The position numbers and the translations under genes were made by a program. Shown one piece after another: positions 21,123-29,186 of a stretch of 29,246 bases of DNA (position 1 is the stretch's first letter; every line of letters begins with the position of its first letter). Source of the DNA: UBA1227 sp045599345 (lineage in GTDB: Bacteria; Bacillota; Clostridia; Oscillospirales; Acutalibacteraceae). The notes under the pieces are model-generated. The model was given only the letters and a program-made list of their open reading frames with translations, had not been told where the DNA came from and searched no databases. The stretch spans positions 1 through 29,246 of the forward strand of contig JAZRVV010000025.1 of NCBI GenBank assembly GCA_045599345.1, given 5' to 3'.

Positions 21123-21701
21123 ATGTCAGAAAAAGATAAGAATACTATAATCATAGCTGCTATTGCTCTCCTTATTTTTGGTTTATGTTTCCTTGGTATT
21201 AGACCAGCATTTACAGGCCTCCAGGAAGCAAGAGCAAAGAATGCTGAACTTTCAGCAACAAAGAAGGAAATGCAGACAGAAATCAACTCACTTCCTACTT
21301 ATAAGACAAATCTTGAGAACGCAAAGAAAGAATATGCTTCAACATCTGCTCGCGTTTACGGTGATCTTACAAATGATAAGATTCATGACGAAGTAGTTGA
21401 ATTTATTTCTTCTTGCGGTCTTCAAACAACAAGTTTTTCAGTTAATAATGTTTCAACAGCTTCTGTATCACAGTATGCAGTAACAGATGGTGCTGGTTCT
21501 GGTGGTGTATCTGACGGAACAGTTAAATTAGCTGACATTAATGTAAGCGTATTTGGTTCAAAGGATCAAATCGTATCTTTTGTTGATAAACTCAACACAA
21601 CTGAAGGCACATTCCTTCAGCAGGTAAGTTTCGCTGATTCTGGCGAAAATACAACTGTATCAGCAGTATTTACAATGGTATTGTCTGATACTTTTGCTTA
21701 A
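21123..21701 (+). CDS. PilO-like membrane protein of the alignment complex
   Basis: 192 residues. One membrane helix (about 8-27), a coiled-coil (about 32-75, LQEARAKNAELSATKKEMQTEINSL) and a C-terminal ferredoxin-like domain, the PilO/GspM layout. It pairs with the PilN-like protein through coiled-coils and connects the platform to the fibre. The frame is open from 21075, but AAAGGGGAG (21110-21118) places the start at ATG 21123, 16 bases after the previous stop. Confidence 0.75.
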   Translation: MSEKDKNTIIIAAIALLIFGLCFLGIRPAFTGLQEARAKNAELSATKKEMQTEINSLPTYKTNLENAKKEYASTSARVYGDLTNDKIHDEVVEFISSCGLQTTSFSVNNVSTASVSQYAVTDGAGSGGVSDGTVKLADINVSVFGSKDQIVSFVDKLNTTEGTFLQQVSFADSGENTTVSAVFTMVLSDTFA

Positions 21702-21721
21702 TCCTTAAGTAAAACGAAATG

Positions 21722-21745
21722 GGGGAGCAGGCGTGCCTGCTCCCC
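21722..21745 (+). terminator. GC-rich hairpin after the pilO-like gene
   Basis: GGGGAGCAGG (21722-21731) pairs with CCTGCTCCCC (21736-21745) around CGTG. There is no T-tract after it, so it may act more as a 3'-end stabiliser or pause than as a complete terminator; a new promoter follows at 21815. Confidence 0.6.
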
Positions 21746-21814
21746 ACAAGGATTTAATAATTGAATATTAACCCTACTAATTTGTGAACATTTTAAAAAG
21801 TTGTTAATAAATTG

Positions 21815-21843
21815 TTTACAAATGCATTAAACTAGTATATAAT
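21815..21843 (+). promoter_or_regulatory. Promoter of the pilus-tip gene group
   Basis: TTTACA (21815-21820), a 17-base spacer and TATAAT (21838-21843). The predicted start is near 21850. It separates the last three pilin-like genes from the pilC-M-N-O group as a transcription unit. Confidence 0.7.
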
Positions 21844-21844
21844 G

Positions 21845-22029
21845 ATTGTGTAGGGTGGAGTGACTCTATACAATATATAAATATAGCCATTAGGCAAAAT
21901 CATTGTTTTGTATTAAACACAAGACAAAAATGTACAACTTGTACAAAATAAAAGCGAACAATTATCAAGTTGGCACAAAAGGGATTGGTCAGTCCCTTAT
22001 CATTCTCCCACTTAAGGAGGTCGTTTCAA
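21845..22029 (+). promoter_or_regulatory. Long structured leader of the pilus-tip genes
   Basis: Holds ATTGTGTAG (21845-21853) paired with CTATACAAT (21866-21874), the palindrome TGTACAACTTGTACA (21931-21945) and AAGGGA/TCCCTT (21987-22006), before the AAGGAGG ribosome site. TATACAATATAT (21867-21878) also occurs in the palindrome over the pilin 1 promoter. This 185-base region has no gene. I could not fit it to a c-di-GMP or other riboswitch consensus by eye. Confidence 0.4.
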
Positions 22030-23913
22030 ATGAAATTGAAAACAATTAATAACAACAAAGGTTCTGCACTACTTTGGTGCGTGCTTATGACTGTTATTAT
22101 AACCATACTCTTAGGATCGCTTATGACAGCGTCATATGCATATTTCTCATATACAATACGTACTGTCAAGCGTCAGCAGGCTTATTTCACTGCTAGATCC
22201 GCTATGAATGCTATTCTTGAAGAATTTGCTTCAGAAGAACAAGAAAGAACTTCAAATGGAACATACGGAGATTCTTCTATTCCTCTCTTGCCTACAAACA
22301 AGAATGAAGTTATCAAAGTAACAGATTTCAATTTTGAAGGTATGGGCACTGCTACAGCTGAAATCAAATATGATGAAAGCGATAAAGATAAGCAGGCTGA
22401 AAAAGTAATCGTTACGGTTGATTCAACATATGTTGATCAAGATTACCATATGACAGCCAAAATTGCTCGTCAGCCAGTATATTTCGGCGGTATTGCAATA
22501 AAGAGTTTAGTACTTAATAATTCAAACTTTGAATTAGCAGAAGGTACGGATTTATATTTCTATACTGCAAGAAACGATGAACTTTTACAGTCAAAATATG
22601 GCGGCGTTGCAAAGAAGTTTGATACAACTGTAAAAACTGCTGATGTGAACAAGGAAGCTCACCCTGTACAGATATTAGGTGACAGTAACATTGTTATTAA
22701 CGGCAATTTAGTTACTCAAGGTGACGCAACAATCGGAAACAATATGAAAGTTGCAGGATTCAAATTTAACGATACAACTAATTTCACGGCCTCAAAACTT
22801 AGAAGAAAGATTTGGAATGCAAATCAGTTTATTATTTCAAATAAGACTCTTGAAGTATCTGAAACAAACGGTAATTATTCAACAAATATTACAAATGTTC
22901 TTAAAAATCTTTCTCATACAACATTAGAATATTGTAACAATACAAAGAACTCTTATGTAGATGGTAAAACATACCAAGTACCTACAGTTGAATTAAAGAG
23001 AGCATTAGGTGTGTTCTCAATTCCTACAATAGTAATGAAAGACTTCTATGTTCCAGCTACTTTTGGTGCGCCTTCTAACTTATTAAATAGTGGTGCTACT
23101 TATTTAATAGGTGCAATAGATGAATTAACACCAAGTTGGATGACAAAAGTTGGTACTATTATGTCAGATAACAATGTAGAAGATTTGGCAATTACCAAAA
23201 CTACTGATGATGCTCTTACAACGCAGTACATTGAATTACTCTCTCTTTCAAACTCTATGAGAGTTTTAGTTGATGGCATAAATGCTCCTGCTTTATCACA
23301 ACTATTTGAATATCTTTTCGGAACTGTTATTGATAAATATGGATTTACTGTAAAAGATATTTCATATATAGCATTTGACACCACTAGCGGAAATACATAT
23401 GGAGATAAAGTTACTCCGCTCACATATCTACTTGTAGAAGATGGCTTATATGTTCGTATTAAGTATGGCCAAGCTCCTGATCTTGAAACTCCACTAAACA
23501 AGTTATCAGAACGAATCACAAATTCTATAGATTCAATTGTTGCAAATTGGACAGGCATCACCAAGAGCTGTTCATGCGTAATTGTATATCTTGGAAAAAA
23601 TGCTACTATTGAGCTCGGCACAGGAACACCTCACATTCAAGGAACTGATCCTGTCCTTGGTGGTGATAAAGAATTCACTCCAGCTAACCAAACATATTTC
23701 TACACAATATATGGAATGGAAGGCTCAACAGTAAAACTTAAAGGTGAAGGAAATGGCTATGGTAATGTTCCAATGACATTCATTGGTGCCATCGAATGTG
23801 ATAACCTCGAAGTAAGTGGTGATGTAAGTATTATTTACACATCTACAAATGGTTCTCAAGTAGCTAAGCAAAAAGTTGCTGAGTATTGGACCGTAATTAA
23901 CTATTCAGACTAA
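22030..23913 (+). CDS. Large pilin-like protein of GspK/PilX type (tip component candidate)
   Basis: 627 residues. Leader MKLKTINNNKG then SALLWCVLMTVIITILLGSL: a prepilin-peptidase site after Gly11, with Trp instead of Glu at +5. Lack of Glu+5 is characteristic of GspK/PilX-type subunits that cap the fibre. The helix continues into RTVKRQQAYFTARSAMNAIL, also PilX/GspK-like. The long head is rich in Asn, Thr and Ser with beta-strand pattern and contains two cysteines in SCSCVI. No known adhesin domain is recognised. ATG 22030 follows AAGGAGG; the frame is open from 21970. The next gene starts after 12 bases. Confidence 0.75.
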   Translation: MKLKTINNNKGSALLWCVLMTVIITILLGSLMTASYAYFSYTIRTVKRQQAYFTARSAMNAILEEFASEEQERTSNGTYGDSSIPLLPTNKNEVIKVTDFNFEGMGTATAEIKYDESDKDKQAEKVIVTVDSTYVDQDYHMTAKIARQPVYFGGIAIKSLVLNNSNFELAEGTDLYFYTARNDELLQSKYGGVAKKFDTTVKTADVNKEAHPVQILGDSNIVINGNLVTQGDATIGNNMKVAGFKFNDTTNFTASKLRRKIWNANQFIISNKTLEVSETNGNYSTNITNVLKNLSHTTLEYCNNTKNSYVDGKTYQVPTVELKRALGVFSIPTIVMKDFYVPATFGAPSNLLNSGATYLIGAIDELTPSWMTKVGTIMSDNNVEDLAITKTTDDALTTQYIELLSLSNSMRVLVDGINAPALSQLFEYLFGTVIDKYGFTVKDISYIAFDTTSGNTYGDKVTPLTYLLVEDGLYVRIKYGQAPDLETPLNKLSERITNSIDSIVANWTGITKSCSCVIVYLGKNATIELGTGTPHIQGTDPVLGGDKEFTPANQTYFYTIYGMEGSTVKLKGEGNGYGNVPMTFIGAIECDNLEVSGDVSIIYTSTNGSQVAKQKVAEYWTVINYSD

Positions 23914-23925
23914 GGAGGTACTTTT

Positions 23926-24369
23926 ATGATAAAGTTAAACAATAAAGGTGTAACCTTAGTAGAAATAGTTATTTCGATTGTCATACTTGGAATTGCTGGA
24001 ATAATGCTAGTTAACAGTTTTTCAACTGTATCAAATTTGATATATCGTGGAAACATTTATAAAAACGCGAACTCTGCTGTTGCTTCTTCAATAGAGCTAC
24101 AAGAGCCAATCGAAAGTTCTGATGCGAATATTGAAGTATCAGTAAACACAGATGAATTGGTAATGTTTTCAGAAAACGCAGAGGCAATCACCTTAAATTG
24201 CGAAGTATGGAAGAGAAGTACATCGACTTCTGATTTTAAAAAGGCTTCCTCTTTTTTGGTAAAAGATGTTACAGGAATATTTGTAGAAGCTAAGGAAACA
24301 AAATCTACAAACTTAAAATACAAAGAATTTTTACCAACTAACAGCGGACAATTAATATCTGCAAACTAA
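23926..24369 (+). CDS. Minor pilin-like protein (GspI/PilV type)
   Basis: 147 residues. Leader MIKLNNKG, cleaved after Gly8, then VTLVEIVISIVILGIAGIMLVNSF with Glu at +5. The head has about 115 residues without cysteines. Its size and position between a GspK-like and a GspJ-like protein match the I-subunit of a tip trio. GGAGG lies before the ATG. The next gene begins 22 bases after the stop. Confidence 0.82.
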   Translation: MIKLNNKGVTLVEIVISIVILGIAGIMLVNSFSTVSNLIYRGNIYKNANSAVASSIELQEPIESSDANIEVSVNTDELVMFSENAEAITLNCEVWKRSTSTSDFKKASSFLVKDVTGIFVEAKETKSTNLKYKEFLPTNSGQLISAN

Positions 24370-24391
24370 GTATGTGAAAGGAAGAGTGACT

Positions 24392-27325
24392 ATGTATAAC
24401 TATAAAAATAGCAAACTCGGTATGACCCTTGTTGAAATGGTCATTTCCCTTGTAATACTTAGTATTCTTGTTACTTCAACAATGGGAATAATTATTTCTT
24501 CAAACAATATTTTTATTTCTACATCAAAAAGTGTTTTGGATAAGCAAGTAGGCAATACCGTATACACACTTATGGAAAAAATGCTAAAGTACACAACACA
24601 TTTGCAAATTGTTGATGAAGATGATAGGAAATTAAACCAATCATTGTCAATTGAAGAAACTGATTCAGAAACCAAATCCGGTATAATTAAATACAGAAAA
24701 GGTGACGAAGTTTTATCAATATATGATGATGGCTTTTATGGCGGAAGAACCATTCAATATTCTGTTGACCAATACGGAAGTGATGGTCGACACGTTAGAT
24801 TAACTGTAAATGTGTTTAGAGAAGGCAAGCGTGTATATCAGAGATCTTCAATTATTCGTTGCGTTAACTTAGCTTTAATTGGCGGCTCAAACGGCAACAG
24901 TATTGTAAACTCAGCAGCATCAGCTTTTAACCAGATTCTTTCTTTCTCAGCAAAAGAAGAACTTTGGGCTGGTGGAGATTCTGCATGGTCTGTTGAATAC
25001 AAAGCAGCTAACTTTATGGCTCAATATAACAAAATCTTAAAAGAATACTATGATAAATTAAATCCAATTTGTACTGACTATATGAATACGATAAATCAGT
25101 ATGATAACACCAATCAAAATCGTATTTCAAAAACAGATTTAGAGTCGGCTATTTCTGATTATCAAAATCAAGTTTTTGGTGGCGTACAGCATGAAATGTA
25201 TGTACCTGGCAAAAATATGAATACAGTATATGGCGAAGAAAAGAATGCCGAAGGTAAATATGTTAATTTGCGCACATATTATCAAAAGCAAATATATGAT
25301 TTGCTTAAATTTACACCAACAGCAGCATTCCCAACAGCTACAAATCCACAAGTTAATAAGCAATATGCAAAAAACAATAATGATAATCCATACTATGGTG
25401 TTGTAGCTACAAAGGAAGAACTTTATGCAGGATTCCTTTTGTCAAATTACGATGCAGATGGCAATAATAAAGTAACAAAAGATGAATACCCATCATTTGA
25501 TAATCCTGAAGATTTCTTTGGCTCATCTACTCTTGGTGTATATGGAATCCCGACAAGTACAAATAAGCAAAACAAGATGGTTATCTTAGGTTATTTTAAC
25601 GATAATACAGATGACAAATATGGAATTGCAACAGAAATAAAAGCGGATTCCACAAAGTCAAAGCTTATCGATACCGTATCAAAGACAGTTGAGTACTATG
25701 AAAACGAAAGTGCTACATACGATAAGGATAATTGGGCAGTTTCTTCGATATTTAAATTAGATAATGGTTTTGATTCTTCAACTGCAACAATTGTTACTTC
25801 TTTAGATATTCCAACGGATAAGCAGATAAAGTTTAATAATATTTCTGTTGATCACTTTACAATGGCTACGACGCACTCTAAAGATTCCCATTTTGGAAAG
25901 GATAAATTCACTTGGAATGGAAGTTATTCAAATACCAATCGAAGCATTACCAAAAGTAGTGAAGTGGTTGGTTCAGCATATGGATGGTCTGTATCAGAAG
26001 CATATGGTGATTTAAGCGACATTGAAAAAGCAAAATACTTATCTTCAAATACAGTAATATCAAATTTGGGAATTGAAAGTATTCTTGATTATGCAGACTT
26101 AACAACAACATCATCTTCAACTAAAGCAACTTCTGGTTTTTACACAGGAGAAATTAATTGGAGACTGTTTACAGCCAACAAAGACATTCCAGAAGGATGG
26201 TATTATTACAATGACGAAGGATCTTATCAATATGCATATTATTGTTTCTATTTGAAAGCAAATGATACTAAGCATGAAGATGAATCACTTAACAAAGATA
26301 GTGTCGCAATCGCAAATGGAAAAACTCTGCACTTACTATCAAAAGATTGGGATTTAAAGTATCTTGCTTATAATCAAGCAGAATATATATTGGGCAAAAT
26401 AAAGAGTGACGAAAAGACAATTGATTTCTACACCCCATACCTTCATCAGTATCAAGACTGGGTTTTGTATGGTGTCGATTGGAATTCTTGGTTTGCTATT
26501 AATAGTGGCACAACAGGATTGCTAAATAATTTGATTTTAGGAGTTCAAAATTGGATTTACGGAATATTTAATCCTGATAATGTAAAATCAGATTTGACAG
26601 GTGTATCCACGTCTGAAGGTGATGGTGGTATCATCATTTCACCTGATGCAATTCTTTCATTAGGTGCAACTGGTCAGATTAAAGTAAATAGTACGGATAG
26701 TGATATTAGGTCATATAACAGTGCGAGCATGGTATATCATAGCGGCAGAGGCACTTGGTATTATCTTCCACAAAACACAACTCGTCTTTCTGTGTGGAAA
26801 GATAGCAAAACAATCTTTTCTGATAAAGACACACCATTCTTGCTAAACGTTGAATTCCGCACAGGAGACCAATGGGAGAACTCAACAGCATTGCAAAGTG
26901 ATATTAACAATCGTAAACTTTCAAGCTCTGCTTTGTGGGGAATCCTAGATACAACATCAGATGTAAACTGGACAGCTTTACCAGCCGATAATTCAGGCGT
27001 AACTAATTCGAAGATTACAATTAATGACGTAGAGTTAAGTCCAGCATTCAGTACTAATCAAAAAACATACACAGCAGAAACAACGAGCGAAAAAAATGTT
27101 ATCACTGCAACGTATGTAACAAATGATTATAAGTCTGATGAAATATCAATTAGCATTACAAATAATGGTAAAGAAGTTTCAAATAGTAGTGCAATTAAAT
27201 GGTCACAAGGCACAAATACAGTGGTTGTAAAAGTTGAACATGTTTATGAAGTTAAAAATGGATTTAAAACGGAAACAAAGAGAGAAACACTTACAACATA
27301 TACAATTACTGTAACGAAGAAATAA
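24392..27325 (+). CDS. Giant prepilin-like tip protein with EF-hand-like loops and cadherin-like C-terminus
   Basis: 977 residues. Leader MYNYKNSKLG, cleaved after Gly10, then MTLVEMVISLVILSILVTST with Glu+5, as in GspJ/PilW-type subunits. A 12-residue EF-hand loop, DADGNNKVTKDE, is at about 354-365 with Asp1, Asp3, Asn5, Val8 and Glu12 in place; a degenerate one (DNTNQNRISKTD) is at about 238-249. The C-terminal 100 residues (ITINDVELSPAF onward, ending in TTYTITVTKK) fit the cadherin-like beta-sandwich domain often found in Bacillota surface proteins. A Tyr/Trp-rich region lies between. ATG 24392 is preferred to GTG 24374 because GAAAGGAAG precedes it. This is a likely exposed, calcium-stabilised adhesin; its ligand is unknown. 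An IS element begins 19 bases after the stop. Confidence 0.78.
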   Translation: MYNYKNSKLGMTLVEMVISLVILSILVTSTMGIIISSNNIFISTSKSVLDKQVGNTVYTLMEKMLKYTTHLQIVDEDDRKLNQSLSIEETDSETKSGIIKYRKGDEVLSIYDDGFYGGRTIQYSVDQYGSDGRHVRLTVNVFREGKRVYQRSSIIRCVNLALIGGSNGNSIVNSAASAFNQILSFSAKEELWAGGDSAWSVEYKAANFMAQYNKILKEYYDKLNPICTDYMNTINQYDNTNQNRISKTDLESAISDYQNQVFGGVQHEMYVPGKNMNTVYGEEKNAEGKYVNLRTYYQKQIYDLLKFTPTAAFPTATNPQVNKQYAKNNNDNPYYGVVATKEELYAGFLLSNYDADGNNKVTKDEYPSFDNPEDFFGSSTLGVYGIPTSTNKQNKMVILGYFNDNTDDKYGIATEIKADSTKSKLIDTVSKTVEYYENESATYDKDNWAVSSIFKLDNGFDSSTATIVTSLDIPTDKQIKFNNISVDHFTMATTHSKDSHFGKDKFTWNGSYSNTNRSITKSSEVVGSAYGWSVSEAYGDLSDIEKAKYLSSNTVISNLGIESILDYADLTTTSSSTKATSGFYTGEINWRLFTANKDIPEGWYYYNDEGSYQYAYYCFYLKANDTKHEDESLNKDSVAIANGKTLHLLSKDWDLKYLAYNQAEYILGKIKSDEKTIDFYTPYLHQYQDWVLYGVDWNSWFAINSGTTGLLNNLILGVQNWIYGIFNPDNVKSDLTGVSTSEGDGGIIISPDAILSLGATGQIKVNSTDSDIRSYNSASMVYHSGRGTWYYLPQNTTRLSVWKDSKTIFSDKDTPFLLNVEFRTGDQWENSTALQSDINNRKLSSSALWGILDTTSDVNWTALPADNSGVTNSKITINDVELSPAFSTNQKTYTAETTSEKNVITATYVTNDYKSDEISISITNNGKEVSNSSAIKWSQGTNTVVVKVEHVYEVKNGFKTETKRETLTTYTITVTKK

Positions 27326-27398
27326 AAATTGAAGCGAGGCTTTTTGATATGCCCTCTGTCAAGTAGACAGGTTAAATATCTAAAATAAGTGTTTAGTG

Positions 27399-27434
27399 AA
27401 TGACCATACTTCGTAAGAGGTATGGTCATTTTTT
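27399..27434 (+). terminator. Inward-facing terminator at the IS end
   Basis: AATGACCATAC (27399-27409) pairs with GTATGGTCATT (27420-27430), then a six-T run to 27434, functional for plus-strand transcripts. It would stop transcripts entering from the pilus-tip operon before they become antisense to the transposase, and at the same time ends the pilus transcript. Confidence 0.8.
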
Positions 27435-28398
27435 ATGCGCACCATTTTTCTTTGTATTTCTTAATTCGTTTATTTTCTGAAATAGGATATTCTGTAGGAT
27501 TTATAGATGATAAAGCCTCCGTTCTTACTTCAAGTGGAGTTTTGAAGCCGTATCGTTCTTGCATTCGATCTTCTGTATAAAATCTTAGATAATCTTTGAT
27601 TGCAAATCTAAGAGATTCTTCATTTGTAATTTCATACATTGCATACATTTCAGATTTAATGATTCCCCATAAGCCTTCTGTTGGTCCATTATCAATGCAG
27701 TGACCTACTCTGGACATTGATTGCTGCATTTCCTGGTTAGCAAGTTTTCTTTGAAATATTTTGCTGGTATATTGAAAACCTCTATCACTATGAAAGATAG
27801 GTTTAGCATCTGGATTGGCTGTAATGGCTTTGTCGAATGTTTTAAATACTAATCTATTATCATTTCTACAACTTATTACGTATGAAACTGGATAGCGGTC
27901 ATATAAATCAATGATGGCGCTTAAATATAGTTTCTTCTTCTCACCAGGGACTTTGAATTCAGTTACATCTGTTGCCCATTTTTGATTTGGTGCCGTCGCA
28001 TAAAAGTCTCTATGTAAGATATTCTCTGCAACTGCTTGCGGAGTTGAAGACATATATTTCTTCTTTTTCTTTCTGATAACAGAATGAATATTTAACTTCT
28101 TCATAATCCTATGAACACGCTTTTTGCTGTAATTCGTATGATTAAAATGATTAATCCAAGAGGTCATCCTTCGATAACCTAATATATGACTGAAACGCTC
28201 ATCATACTCTTTAATAAGATTAGCTAGCTCCATGTTTTCTTGTTCCTGAATAGGTATATCTCTATGTAACCATTTATAATAAGCAGCTCTAGAAACTGAT
28301 AACTGTCTACACATCCAGTTAATACTCCAGTTATTGTTTTCATAAAAGTATTTGATAGTCATATACTTTGATTCATAGCGTTGTTTGCCAAGCCTCAC
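27433..28398 (-). CDS. IS3-family transposase OrfB (DDE integrase core)
   Basis: 321 residues. An HTH_21-type N-terminal region (LSVSRAAYYKWLHRD, then ILGYRRMTSWIN) precedes the rve integrase domain. The catalytic triad is visible: Asp in WATDVTEF, Asp in FHSDRGFQYTS and Glu in NGPTEGLWGIIKSE. The free-standing start is GTG at 28398, overlapping the OrfA stop by four bases. The functional transposase is probably the OrfAB fusion made by -1 frameshifting at 28429-28435. The length is normal. Confidence 0.93.
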   Translation of the reverse strand: MRLGKQRYESKYMTIKYFYENNNWSINWMCRQLSVSRAAYYKWLHRDIPIQEQENMELANLIKEYDERFSHILGYRRMTSWINHFNHTNYSKKRVHRIMKKLNIHSVIRKKKKKYMSSTPQAVAENILHRDFYATAPNQKWATDVTEFKVPGEKKKLYLSAIIDLYDRYPVSYVISCRNDNRLVFKTFDKAITANPDAKPIFHSDRGFQYTSKIFQRKLANQEMQQSMSRVGHCIDNGPTEGLWGIIKSEMYAMYEITNEESLRFAIKDYLRFYTEDRMQERYGFKTPLEVRTEALSSINPTEYPISENKRIKKYKEKWCA

Positions 28399-29087
28399 AT
28401 CCTTTCGAATTCTTTCACTTTTTTTAACAGTTGTACTAACATGTCATTTTCTTCTAATTGACGTTTGAGCCGCTTATTTTCTCTTCGAAGACGTTCCAAT
28501 TCATCTACTTCATCATCGGCTTTATGATGACCTCGTTTGTCTGATAATCCTTCATATCCAGCGACATCATATTTCCTTACCCATGAATAGATTTGGCTGT
28601 ATGAGACATCATACAAGCTGGCGGTGCCTTTATAATCCCTATTATGAGCTATGCAGTATTCAACGATTACTTTGCGTTCTTCGATAGTGGTTTTTCTTCT
28701 TGCTTCTGCCATATAGACCTCCCTTTGGGGGTTATATTCCCTAAGTTCTCTATTAGCATTATACAAACCTACCCACTTTAATAAAACCGATTCGCTACTT
28801 ATTTTATATTTTGCAGCAAGATCTGTAGCCGAGGCTATTCCAGAAATATACTCTTCAACAACCATTGTCTTAAACTCTTTTGAATAGCATGAATTTCCAT
28901 TGCGATAAAAGGCAGATTCCCCATGTGCTTTATACAAAGCTATCCATCTAAGAAACCATCCAGGATAACCGTTTGTATTTGTACATCCATACCTTGAACC
29001 TATTTCCTTTAATGATGATTGTCCTGATAGGTATTCTTTAACTATTTCGATTTTTTCTTCGGGTGAATATTTCACTCTTCTTGACAT
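28395..29087 (-). CDS. IS3-family transposase OrfA with repeated helix-turn-helix domains
   Basis: 230 residues, longer than the about 100 of classical IS3 OrfA because it carries three HTH modules: residues about 8-55 (SPEEKIEIVKEYLSG), 65-115 (EFKTMVVEEYISGIASATDLA) and 135-185 (TTIEERKVIVEYCIAH), as in IS150-type elements. A leucine-zipper-like C-terminus (VDELERLRRENKRLKRQLEEN) would mediate multimerisation. AGGAGGA is eight bases from the ATG, inside a hairpin that forms only on transcripts from outside the element. Confidence 0.92.
   Translation of the reverse strand: MSRRVKYSPEEKIEIVKEYLSGQSSLKEIGSRYGCTNTNGYPGWFLRWIALYKAHGESAFYRNGNSCYSKEFKTMVVEEYISGIASATDLAAKYKISSESVLLKWVGLYNANRELREYNPQREVYMAEARRKTTIEERKVIVEYCIAHNRDYKGTASLYDVSYSQIYSWVRKYDVAGYEGLSDKRGHHKADDEVDELERLRRENKRLKRQLEENDMLVQLLKKVKEFERM
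28429..28435 (-). promoter_or_regulatory. Programmed -1 ribosomal frameshift site
   Basis: On the minus strand a run of seven A followed by G, phased A-AAA-AAG relative to OrfA, 31 bases before the OrfA stop. A -1 slip joins OrfA in frame to OrfB (reading SERIRKDVRLGKQ across the junction). This is the standard control in the IS3 family. Confidence 0.85.
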
Positions 29088-29092
29088 AAAAA

Positions 29093-29141
29093 ATCCTCCT
29101 AAAGTAGATTTGGTTATTTACCTTGTCTACTTTAGGAGGAT
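29093..29141 (-). promoter_or_regulatory. Protective hairpin over the orfA ribosome site
   Basis: ATCCTCCTAAAGTAGA (29093-29108) is the perfect 16-base reverse complement of 29126-29141. On the minus strand one arm contains the AGGAGGA ribosome site of orfA. A transcript entering from the flanking gene would contain both arms and hide the site, whereas a transcript starting inside the element would not. Confidence 0.7.
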
Positions 29142-29186
29142 CATATCAAAAAACACACGCCCTGTTTTATTACATACTTTCTTTTA

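Larger units (their letters stand above)
27345..29148 (-). mobile_element. IS3-family insertion sequence (IS150-like), complete
   Basis: About 1.8 kb with two overlapping transposase frames. Terminal inverted repeats: TGATATG at 27345-27351 and its complement CATATCA at 29142-29148, then after a nine-base variable stretch AAGTAGACA(G/A)G(T/G)TAAATA(T/A)C at 27361-27380, matching 29113-29132 at 17 of 20 positions. T runs next to both ends make the exact boundary uncertain by up to five bases. No target duplication is recognisable. The element lies between the pilus-tip gene and another gene, disrupting neither. Intact frames and a canonical slippery site suggest it may still be active. Confidence 0.85.

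Noticed and set aside
21972..21995. TTGGCACAAAAGGG resembles a sigma-54 -24 element.
   Set aside because: The -12 GC element is missing at the right distance, and a good sigma-A-type promoter lies at 21815.
27341..29153. A target-site duplication of the IS.
   Set aside because: The bases next to the ends are T and A runs that extend the inverted repeat instead of forming a direct repeat.
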